From Ligula intestinalis (Eukaryota; Platyhelminthes; Cestoda; Diphyllobothriidea; Diphyllobothriidae), in the NCBI GenBank assembly GCA_036362985.1, contig JAYGXS010000002.1, positions 8,044,898-8,108,897 on the forward strand: a stretch of DNA of 64,000 nucleotides, given 5' to 3'. Both the position numbers and the translations under genes were made by a program. Within the stretch, counting starts at the first letter, position 1; each line of letters opens with the position of its first letter. Of this stretch, positions 22,111 to 33,557 are shown piece by piece. Below the pieces are notes generated by a model. That model did not search any database, was not told the origin of the DNA, and saw nothing but the letters and a program-made list of their open reading frames with translations.

Positions 22111-23934
22111 AGAAGAGGGTACAGTAGATACTGCAGAAGCCTATTCCACTAGAAACAAATTCACCAACAAGTTACAGGTCGACTGGGAGAAAAAAACGAA
22201 GGTGATTGGGCCAATCAAATGCCTAAGGTTATTTCGTTCCACTATATATATCGGTCTCCGAACGTCAAAGACAAAACAGTTGATTGTACTAATAGTCCGT
22301 AAATGCCAGCTTGACTGCCCCAACGGAGACAAGCACACAGTGTTGTACAGAAGGAACGTCCGTTGCAAACCTGACCACCCCATAGACTATCTAAGCACAG
22401 TCTACGTCTGACTCCGCCTATTTCGAGTGTGCGTTCGGCATGTAGACGTACAATCCTGCGAGTCGTGCAAACAACTTTCATGACAAAATATAACGTGGTA
22501 GTTAAGCATATATTTGGACGGGTTATTTTGATCAACTGAGTGGATTTAATAATAAGAACGGCTTTGGTTTGGAAAACTGCCCTCTTAGTTAAAGTTATTG
22601 GCTAAATCATGAGTAAGTTTAAAGCTAAAGAAATTTCCTATACTATAAGGTACGACAGAACCAAACTTTTTTCCAATATACGTTGTGCTGTGGAAGAATT
22701 CCATAATTAATAAAAAAGGTGGAATAATAATCCCTTCCAGTACTGGAAAATTTTGTGCGAAGTTGATCAAATGGAACTAAAGTGAAGTTTAAGAAATCGA
22801 ATTTGTTTTCAGAAACAAGCAGCGATAGAAGTTTTAAAAATTACATTTAGCTATTCTGTGAAGTTTTTTGCACAAAATGCAGTAGCGAAAAGTTTCGTCG
22901 CGTTTTGTTTAAACCCCACAGCTGACCTTGCGCAAAGGCAAACGTTGCCATATATGTTACCGTGAAGGGAATTAAAGAAGGCCTTCTTGTACGTAAGACA
23001 CGTAGAAATATACTTTTTTGCAAACAATAAGTTTCGCTCTAGCGTTGTTTAGAAACGGAACAAACAGAAGAATAATAAGCATTTCAAAAAATTGTCATAT
23101 GTGGCCTGTTTTTTTGCCTGCACAAATTTATAACGGATCGTGGGATCAATCCCCTTAAGTGGAAAATGATGCGTTATAAAGAGTAAAGAGTAAAGAGTGT
23201 TCTTTCATCGCCAGTCAAGTTGAATAGCTAATGAAAAGACTGCAATTTCCCCGTGACATTACCTTGAAAAAAGTTAATATACACAGAAGTTCGTCAGCTA
23301 AATATCCAATAAAATCACTTTTTAAAGAGGTAACCTATTATTATGCTCGACGATGTGGTTTGCTGTTTTGAAGCATTTATAAATATGACCTACATGGCCA
23401 TCTTCATAAGAACTAATATCTGAAAGCTCGTTTTTTTCGGTAAATGCTGCTTAGTTATATCTTATTTTAAAGCTTTTTGATAAACGTCGAACAGAAGCGC
23501 AATATATCAACTGATCAACGAAGACACTGAAAACGAGCGAAATGATAAAAGACTTAATTCCACGATATACAATAAATAGTTATCCACTAATGGTAATATG
23601 TACAAAATATTTTGACTAAATAAAAGTTCTTTTTCGATAAAGCAAATGGTTGCCTTAAGTTTTATGCTTAATAAAATATTCAAATTTATTGTTTTAATTT
23701 ATAGTTATTTGTACGTCTCGAGAACTTGGGGATTATCGAGAAAATCTTATTTTCCCTTACAAACACTCGGTACTTCTGATAGTTCTTTTGAGTATTTAAT
23801 ATGTCTAATGCTGCTCATTATTATTTCTAAGTTTTCGTATATTCGTTCTCGCTGGTATGCAAGAAATAATCAAGCATTTACACACTTAGGCAAATTGCTT
23901 GCAGGACTCGCAGGACTGCATGTGTACGCACACC
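22111..23934. other. AT-rich region without recognised gene
   Basis: The sequence is AT-rich with poor coding potential. A plus frame at 23646-23934 has a hydrophobic stretch (FEYLICLMLLIIISKF) but no family match. No repeat with another copy in the window was noticed. Confidence 0.35.
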
Positions 23935-24650
23935 TGTGGCGGGCAGCCAACTTTATTGTTGGTTCAATGTCCACTGCTTCGCAGCAAGCGGTTGCCGACT
24001 CGCCAACCCTTGACCGACTTCCATTCGCACAAACGTGAGTGCATATAGTCGTGGGCACTTGAACAGACCACCCCCGTGCAACACAGCAAATGGACACCAC
24101 TCGAATCAGCTTCACGATTACAGGGAAGCAGCTGCCAGCACTGTCTCATTCGCTCTAAGGTATGACTGGACGCGGCCCGTCAGTGGCCAAGACAGCAATG
24201 CGCGGCTCTGTGCACATTCTGGTGCCTTCTGTTAAGACGGCCTAACGAACAGCCTTAGCAAGCAGTTAACTCGCAGGCGATATCCGCGCTCACGCGAGCA
24301 AACACATTGTGCCAGACAATAAATCAATAATTTAAATTTCAAGTTACATTCAGTTACTGAGCCACCAGCCAATCATGCCTGCGCCTACGCTAGGAGAGAA
24401 GCTGATTGGCTCGATGGACATAGTTTACACGCGATTGTTGCCCTAAATAGGCTGTACTAGTTACACTCACAGAGTTCTGCTGTTGCACACTTCTTGCCAT
24501 GTTCTTCCTTTAGGGACTCACACGAGGCATGATTGGGCGATGGTATCGCAGCCTGGGCTACCGCTACCACACCTTCTAGCTTTTACCTACAACTTGGTAT
24601 TTGACCTGAAGACTGCAGTGTTCTGAGTAAAAGGACTGCATAGACGCTAC
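23935..24650 (+). repeat. Solo LTR, family B, split by a family-A LTR
   Basis: It starts TGTGGCGGGCAGCCAAC and ends TTGACCTGAAGAC...TAGACGCTAC, as in copies at 28760, 50166 and 57289. The 5-bp ACACC stands before it (23930-23934) and after it (24651-24655; the first A may be the LTR's own last base). Position 24229 joins in register to 24577, so the interval 24230-24576 is an insertion (solo LTR A plus one TSD copy). Confidence 0.75.
24230..24571 (+). repeat. Solo LTR, family A, nested in LTR B
   Basis: 342 bp from TGTTAAGACGGCCTAACG to GCTACCACA, flanked by a perfect 5-bp TSD CCTTC (24225-24229 and 24572-24576). Internal blocks AATAAATCAATAATTT, GCTGATTGGCTCGATGGACA and GACTCACACGAGGCATGATT recur in the other family-A copies. 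It is younger than the LTR B it interrupts. Confidence 0.85.
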
Positions 24651-24699
24651 ACACCTAACAGTGGAACTCACTGATCTGGCCGTTGCTCAGTGTTGCCCT

Positions 24700-25600
24700 G
24701 GGGCGGTTGCATACAGTAGATGTGCTTTCACATGAAATGTTTAAGCGAAATTCTGAAATGTGCTGTCGATGCAAAAAATATTATTTAAGTAGGATTATAA
24801 TATTAATTATCGTGCAGCCTACTCGCAAGATGAATCCGTCACGTCAAGATGCCGGCTTCTGAATAAGTTTTGTCTTACAGCTGCGTCAAAATAACAGTTC
24901 CCGCAGTGTTATATTTCCAATTAATTTTCGATGCCCTGATAAAGTCAAACACATTCTTATAGAAAGCCTGCACAACCTGTATTCATCTGGTAAAAAATTG
25001 CATTCTTTTTATAGACTACACTCGAAGAAAGAATGTCGTTACACGTGTATTAAGGTTTTCTAAACTAAATGCCGTATACACTCTGTCTAGGGAAAAACAC
25101 AAATTTCTCCACGCCATAAGGAAGAGGTCATGCAGTGCGCATAGCATTTTGCATTAGATGTGGGCTATACTTTGGTATAAGCGGCATTAATAAACCGAGA
25201 GATGCCTTTTGAATAAGCATTTAAGTCCTAAACAATGTCATAATTCGAAACTGTTGAAGAACCAGAAGATGCACTGTCTCCAAGCATAAAAACTTGAGGA
25301 CGTCATTTTCTACCAAACGAATGCAAGAAGGAATAGCTTTGTGCAGTTTTCTAAGTCATATATATTTGAATAGAAAATCTGTGACAAAAAGGTGGATTGA
25401 TTGAGCAGTAGTGTTTGCAGTGCAGGTTTTGCAGCTACGTGATTTATCTTGGGACTGGGCTTCACGATAAGTAATAGTAACGACCTACTGAAGTATTTTT
25501 TTTTCAAATCAAAGACACATTTCAGAACCTTGATTCCCATTTCATGTAATAGCAAATCTACTATAAAAGTAAACAACAAGCATAGGCAAATCATCGCGCT
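24700..25600 (+). repeat. Dispersed repeat R1, copy 1
   Basis: Shares ordered blocks with 53000-54130. Examples are TATACACTCTGTCTAGGGAA against TATACGCCATCTAGGGAATA, TTTTGCATTAGATGTGGGCT against TTTTGCAATGGATGTGGATG, and ATTTCATG...TCTACTATAA near the end. It is divergent and of unknown type. No conserved ORF was seen. Confidence 0.45.
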
Positions 25601-25670
25601 GAAATAAACGGGCAGACTAGAATGGCATCCATTTGAGTTAACAAGTTGGCGATTAAAAAGAAGGGCTTAC

Positions 25671-28600
25671 ACAGGCGGTCGTACACTGAGTAACACATAA
25701 GCGGTTCTTTGAGTTCTCTAAGGAAGAGTTTCAAAGCATCAGACAACTCGAAAATGCCCCATTCGTGTGAGTTCAGTGAGTAGTCGTCTGAAATAGGCAG
25801 AGAGAGAGAGAGAGAGAGACAAGGCCGTAAGTGCAATGTTACAGAAGCGGCAGCGTACAATTCATTCATTCATTCTGTGGGTAGTCAGGTAGACATATAG
25901 AAAACGCAGTCGTGGGTAGCTCAACCTTAGCAGACTTAGTAAGCACAAAATTGTACCAAAACCAAAGTACATCTTCGTGCAGAGGTACGGATGACAGGTT
26001 TGTCGTATTTAACAGTTCAATATCAGGGGAATTACTAGCCTGTGCGCTAAACACGGCGCACTTATACACACACTAGCACAAAAATGGGACAAAAGCGGTG
26101 CGTTTTTTGGGTGCTCCTGTACATCGGCGAGCACACGATTCCGATCACAGCGCAGCTTTTTGGAATACTGCCTAGAAGGAAATGCAAATAACTGCGGGAT
26201 TTCGCTCCACTCAGGGAAAAAGTTAACCACGTATTGTGTCTGTTAAATCGAGTTACTTGAATTTGTTCCTCAAAAGTGATAGAGGTTGAGGATATTGAAG
26301 ACATATCTCTTAGGTACCGTCGTCGTTAGCAGTTAATCCATAAATATGGACTGCAAACATTCAACAGAATTATCTGTGCCAAATGTCTGGGATTATCAAC
26401 CCCGCTTTGAAGTGTAATACTGTGTCAAATGCGACCAAGCGGCAGTTCCGATGCACGGCTAAAAGATCCCACATAACACCTCTAAATTATTGATTTGCAG
26501 CGGCTATTGTGCTAAGTTGGCTGGCTTATGGATGCCACCTAAAACTGTATCTACGAGATCCTTCCTTTTTAATTCTCATAGAATGACTGGCTTATTTGAT
26601 GCCGGTAAGCATTTCATATTAGGGTTACATTTTGGCTGAGCGTAATGAAATGCTTAGGGGATAGGCTAAGGTTTTACTGCTCTCCAGTTATTCTTCCCGA
26701 CTTACTTGAAAAAGATCAGTTGATTTCTAAAGGTATCTTCCGATTACTCTCTTCAGCAGCCGGAGTTCGTTACGTTTTTCTATCTGATATTATAGCACAG
26801 CGACACTTTAAAACGGTCAAGCAATTTGCTGATCGAGTTCTTGACGAGGTTGCTCATCCACTTCACTCAGAAATAATGGCTGCAAAGTCTTCCCGTACTA
26901 TGCGCCGAAGCTTCGGACATATGTCCTGCGGCACATCTGCATATCAGCACTCTGTACTCCCAGAATACCCCCTAGAATAACACTTTCAAAAGTAGTACAC
27001 TAGAGATCAGGGGAACACGGCCTCAGACCAAACTCCAACCAGCGGAACTACTTTCCTTGAGATAAGTGCAGAAACCAAGTCAAGCAGAGCTTGCTCAGGC
27101 CCTCAAGCGTGTACTTACCCGAAATAGTTAAACCCAGACCCACATTCCTACTGAGAGCAAAGGCATATAAGCCCTAGCGTTGGCTCAGCCCGCATCGCCG
27201 TTGACAAATGGCGGCATCAGTGCTAGCGACACTTTTTGTCGAGATTGAGGGGACATGAACCCCGTGCTGGCTCTAGTACTCCTGGCATAGGCACGTACCT
27301 ATAGCAGCAGCTTCGTAGCCCGTACAGTTCGATGGATCAAGTTGAAAGTGCGGAAACCAAGGCGTACGCATCTTTGCTCAGGACACCCAGCTCTATTATT
27401 ATCCAAATGCTAATCACTTCTACCTCAAACAGACAGGGGAGTGCATACTGGGTGCGTCTCCTCACATAGAAGATACACAGGCAGCACTTATAGTATACTA
27501 TCTACTAGCCTCAGTAAGTATACTTTCTAGAATTAGCACTTATATCATATGCAAGCACCTATGGCAACAACGTCTTATTCCGTACAGCTCGAGGGATCGA
27601 GCTGAGAGTGCGGAAGCCAAGGCAAGCACAGCTTTGCTCAGGCCCCCAAGCCTGTACTTCCCCGAAGCAGTTAAACCCAGATTCACCTTCCTTATTCAGA
27701 TCAAGGGTATAGGAACCCTATTGAAGGCTCAGTCAACGCTGACAAGTGGTGGCACCAGTGCCAGCGCCAGTAATACTACACTTCTTGTTAGGTTTGAGGG
27801 GATATGAACCCTGCGCTGACGTTTACCAGCGTCAATATTACTCAGATGCACCCTAGCAGTAACATTAGAACTAGCAGTAGTGGTTGTTAAGCAGAACGAG
27901 GCCTGGCTTCTTAGAATCAGGCTAGACGCCTACTATAGGTGAGTGAGAGTAGACAGCGCAGTAGTACCGGCGCAAAGTCTATTGTCCTATATACGAAGTT
28001 TAAGCGGTGTTTACGGCTGCGGCCTACGCCCTCTCTCTGTGTGTGGCCATCTCGACTTGTCTTGTCACCGTTTAAACACAGTTGAGAGGGTTAGAGTAGG
28101 GTAGGTAGTGGCGCGCCTGCTATCACTATACCTGACCACAGTCACCGCCTCTGCTCTTGAGTAAATGGTGGACATCTTCGCTTGCGATGGTCGAACTAAC
28201 ACACAATATCACTCCTAGCACGCTACCTCACGTGTAAAGAAACGGAAATCCAAAATTTGAAATTAGATCTGTGTCCATAACAGATGTGGATGTCATGTAA
28301 ACCTCTAGATTTGTTGAAAATTTTGGATACTAACGTTCAGAATAAAAGATATTTATGTCTCTCTCTCTAATCGAATTCGCGCGTAATCCGCCGTCCATGT
28401 ACTAGCCTGCAGTAGTGTAGGCCGAGGACCTCGTCGGATACGATGCAGGTCGACCTACCACTTTGCATATAGCGCGGCTGCCCCAGTACCTCATTGGAGT
28501 AACGAAACACACTTATTATAGAAATGAGAGCTTTCTCAATGCCTTCCTCAGACGCTGTTAATCGTCTCTTGCATTAGCCTTACTGATAAAATATCATTAC

Positions 28601-31600
28601 CCTTTCTGTTTTGAAGGACTTACTGTGCTCTATTTTTTCAGTGAATGTACCCATTGGCAATTGATTAGTTAGACAGAGGCCCCATTGGCTGCTGTACATT
28701 TAATACAACGGCAAATAGAATTATAAGGATCTGGATAAACGCTGGCCACATGGTAGATCTGTGGCGGCAACCAACTATGCTGTCCGACTTCCCTGTTCAA
28801 TGTCTGTTGCTGCCTCAACGTCGTGCAATTTCACAAACAGCTCTTTCCGACCCTTGACCGACTTCCACGCGTACACAAACGCGCATCCAAATATTCGCGG
28901 TTGCCCAAGGGCCACTTGAACACGACACGCCTCAGCCAACGAAGCATGGGCCCTCTCGGGCAATGCAACATGCCAATCGTACCCCACTTGAACTTGCTTC
29001 ATGTTATAACGATGCGTCGCGGCTGTTGTAACGGTGACATCTGACATGTGTCACCGTTGAATTACGCCCTGTTGAAATCCCCAAGGAAGAACACAACGAG
29101 AAGGGCATAATTCTGGAATCCACCCGGAGGAGAGTTTATTGTGTACAAAACCTGGAGGAGCTGTCTCGGGTGGCTTTGGCCACTGGTTGGATCTCCAGTG
29201 CGCTCTTTGTCCCGCCTCAGGGCAAGCCCGGCATTGGGAGCGGACTGGCGTCCGCTGTTCGGTGTGGCTGCAACGCTACCTGTGTCAGGGGTGACAGTGG
29301 CTTATAAGAGATTGTCTGCGCGTTCTGTTGTGGCCTGGCTGGCCGCATTGGGATAACGTCACGCGACCAGTTTACCCTCAGGAAACAGCGAACAGCTGTG
29401 CCTTGCGTAGGCTCGTGTGCGTGCGGTCTAAGGTCATTGTGTGTGGACAGTCATCGCCTGTATGCGGTCAGAACTAACAAACGAAGACATTTGGCTAGGC
29501 TCGACGCCTTAGGAAAGCCTCCAAATGTTGCTAGCAGTTGGTCGGGCTGATATCCTAACACTTCATAATCACATAAAAGCAGCTGCCACCGCTGACGCAT
29601 TTACTCAAGCCTGGCTGGACGCAGGCAACACCAGCTCCGGCTTCGCCAGCAAGTCAGGATTCTGTGTCTTTTACTTACAACCTCGGATTAAGCCTATTGA
29701 TTGTCGTGATCCGAATAAGACCAATACTTAGACACGACAGATCCAGTGGAGAGAGCTAGACGGGGTGCTGTGAAAAACTTCCGGCAGGACGGAGGCTGTG
29801 TGAGTGTGTGCAGCTGGGTCACGTGATCTACCTCGCCTCATGCACTCTCCAGCCCCACCCCCCCCCCAATGCCCGCCACTCTCACCTTTCAATTTGACTG
29901 TCACAGACTACCTTTTTGCTGAATCACACACCAGCATTGCAAGAGTCGTTCGTAGTTAAACAAGCAGCCATTAACTGGCTAAATTCCACCTGTTTTACTT
30001 CTTTACCTTGGGTTCAAAGCTAGTTCGGAAAACAGCGCCATATTTAACGCCATAGGCAAAAGGGAGAGGAGAACACTTACGATGATTGACTTGGTTGCGT
30101 AGGTTCTGGATGGTCGCGGCATTGCCACTTTTTCTGTAAAGACCCGACAGATTGAGACCTGAAAAAAAAGAACACTGCTCAGGTCAGCCATGATCAGAGG
30201 AATAGGCAGTCGACATTTGTCTTTTTCACACGAAAGCCACACGATAGGGGGCAGTATATGTGCCGCCGAGGCATTCCACAGGTTTGTGTACGAAACGTCC
30301 ACAGGCACTGGCGATTGACAAACACAGACACAGCGGTTCGATAAAATTTCTGAACTAACCACTTTCTGCTGACTGACTGACTGACGAGATTGCGAAGGTT
30401 TGAGGAATTGCAATAAAATTTGAAAAAAAGACGATGGTTGTCCTGACACAGAGGAAGAGGTCACGTAAAGTTCCACATCGATTTGAGGTTCAGTCCTCAA
30501 CAACTATGCAAATTATTTTTGCCAGTATCGGCGTCAGCTCACAATTCACATCTTCTTGGGGGCCATAGGTATGCGTTTTAGGAAGACCGGTCATGACCAG
30601 AATCTGCCATTGCGAGAATCGATCAAGTTACTTAAGCACAGCCTCAGGGAGCATTGGCTGTCCAAAAGATGGAAATAAAGCGAACAGAGATCAAAAAGGT
30701 AAGCTAAACTTGTCAACCCGACCAAAGCCATGAAGGCTACGAGCCCGCAGCACAGTGGTTAGAGCGTTTGACTTCTAACTAACAAGGTCGCAGGTTCGAG
30801 CCGCGGGTGGAGAGCCACTTCGGGTTGGGTATGACTGGCTGATGACGGCTAATAAGCCAGAAACGACCATTCTAGTTTCGGTTTTCTTTGTTATTAATGC
30901 CATTATACTCATCTTTATCGTACATGAAAATTGAATGTGGTGCAAATGGCGACATGTATTTTCGCTGCTAATCTCACTACATCCTCAATGAAGTTCCATA
31001 TAAGTTCGAACATCAACAGAATTAGGCTAGAGCAGGGGCTAACAAATAATCCATATTCACAGGGAAGATAACGGGCTTTAATATAAATAGTAAGATGGAA
31101 AAAAGGCGGATGGTTCTTAAAAAGCGCTGCTTACCTCGGGCTTCGATAGCGCCAATCACACGTGTTACAAAGGTGGGGACCTTTGTCTGCTCTCGAGCGC
31201 ATAGCTCGCACAGAACGGAACCAAACACTGGCTCATCTATTTCAGAGAAAGATACAAGCAGCAGTGAAGTAAAAAAAAACTATCGAGAAAAGCTCAATGG
31301 GAAGCATGCAAGTTGCAGTATCGGGTGACCACATAATGATCTGGTGCAAATTGGCTGGCACGTAGTGGGCACAGTGACGGGTACAGATAAGCATCAGAAC
31401 ACATGTGCTACAGCAGCAAGTAGCGCAAATGTATGACACATTGAGTGACCCCGGTAGTCAGATCGTCAGAATCTCATCGGTCACCAACCAAAAAAGCCGC
31501 AACTCCTACAACTTTGTGGCAGTTTCAAAGCACATTTGAATGTTTAAAATGAAGAATCTGAACGCTGGATACGAGTGAGATCGACCTAACTGGTTCCGCC

Positions 31601-33506
31601 GCTCCCTAATCGCCAGTGATGATGATACTGGACGCAGAGGACGCCGCGATATAAATCACCTATTCGTGGAGTTGGCCCAAGCAAATGGATGGAAAGATGT
31701 TCAAGTGAAGACCGGAGCCGGTGCGTGAGGTGACTTGCAATAGGTTCACTATTTAATATGTAGAGCCATAAGAACCTGCTCAGTAGACACTAATATGATA
31801 TGATACAAAAACGCCTTACTTTAGGTGGAGGGAGTGCCGTGAAATGGAAGGGATAAGGAGGGTTTCTTTGAATATCATCAGGTCACACAGCCCAGGGGGT
31901 TCGTTTAGTTGTAGACAGAGATACGAATTCCAGCACTTCGTAGAAGCCGACAGCTGGTTGCCATAAGAAGCCTTTTTTTCATGCTATAACTGCTTCAGAC
32001 AAAGGCAGTAAGATCAATCGGTTTCGGAGAGCCCAGGTTCGAAACTTCCGAGACCTTGTAGAAATCCATCGAGATCACAGCGAGTTCATGCTACTTTAGT
32101 GATAATTCCGAAGGAGCAAGCCCTTCTTGACAAGTGCACACTTTTGTGCAGGTCGTCATCGCTTCAGTTAGCTACACCAACAAGCACTGCCAATGACCTT
32201 CAGCGCAGCCAATGAGTGAACAGCCTGCAAGGTCAACTGAATACACACACAGGTCACACATGCAGACACAAACCACCAAAAAGGCACGGCGATACAGGCA
32301 TACGCACAACAGAGAAGAACCCTGATAATTAGCAGAAACGTAAATATGTGAACGGTGAGAATTCTCAGAAGGTATGTGTGAGCGCAACTGCCTCGGAGTT
32401 AAAAAGTTGCGCAGAAGTGCGAGTTCGCTCTGAGCTCGCACATGTTGTCCCAGGAGTCATGAGCGATAGACAGTGGCGATTTATGTGAAGAAACTACAGC
32501 AGTAGAGAAGGGTTTCCTTAAAGCGTCACAGATTTACAAGCACTTTTGGAGACGCAGAAGTGTGTGTAGAGTGGCTACTGCGAACGGAAATGATTGCTTA
32601 GGGAATCCTGCTTGGGCAGTCAGCTTGCTGTTCGGTAATAGTGGGTTCCATAGGAGCAATAAGTTGGGCGGGTGAAATTGACACAAGTGTGATTAAATTC
32701 ACGACTCACGCGGTAAGCCTTGTAGCTCAGTGGCAGAGCGGTGGATGCGCAAAATTCTTCCCTGCTGTGTGGGTTCGACTGCCACCGAGGCCGCGACTTT
32801 TTTTCACAATTGAGTCAACTGAATTAAGTAAATCTGCGAACTCCCCCCCTTACAAATAAGGGCAGCCTTCGACGACAGAGACCACGCGGGAACGCAGAGC
32901 CTGCCCCTCGGCTAAATGTAGAGTCTGCGGGTGGCGAATAGTGCAGCGGGCTTCAAAGAGGACTGCTCGAAAAAAGGGGATATTGGCTTTTGGAAATATA
33001 CGGCAACAGAACAGGCAACAGTTATAATCTTTTACTTGATTCATAACCGAGTTGGCGGCAACAATCGAATATGTGGCCGCGCCGTGTCTTTACTCCTAAG
33101 AAATGCAAATTTATATGAGCAGCCTGATCCCAATTAGTAGTCTGGGGTAGCGTATCGCATCCCATGCTTAAGCTGACCTTGTAATTACACAGGTGAAACT
33201 GAAACGGATGCTCCGATCGCGCATACATGAACGTACGACGGGGAGACGAATTACTGCAAGTTGCTGCTCACACCTATGAAACGAGCCAAGAGCCATCAAG
33301 ATAGTCGCTCACGCCGGAAACAAGGCGAGCCGCGAATGGATTGAAGCCTGGTTCATGGACGGGAACTCAATAAATCTATGTATCGATTTGGCGCCGGCGT
33401 ACAGAGCCCTGCACATTCCCGTGCAGTCACGTCTAGACGTGTGTCGCTGACAACCTATTGGTTTATACCCCGTATAATTGCTTCCCTTTTATTGCTGCTG
33501 CTGCTG

Positions 33507-33557
<51 letters not shown>

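Noticed and set aside
25310..25594. Minus ORF as a downstream RhoGAP exon
   Set aside because: It lies in dispersed repeat R1 (also at 53000-54130) and shows no RhoGAP motif.
30003..30503. 166-codon minus ORF as a protein
   Set aside because: The real coding exon (30158-30081) uses a different frame inside it; the long ORF is incidental.
32716..32795. Functional tRNA gene
   Set aside because: A and B boxes are present, but the anticodon arm does not fold and the acceptor stem is poor.
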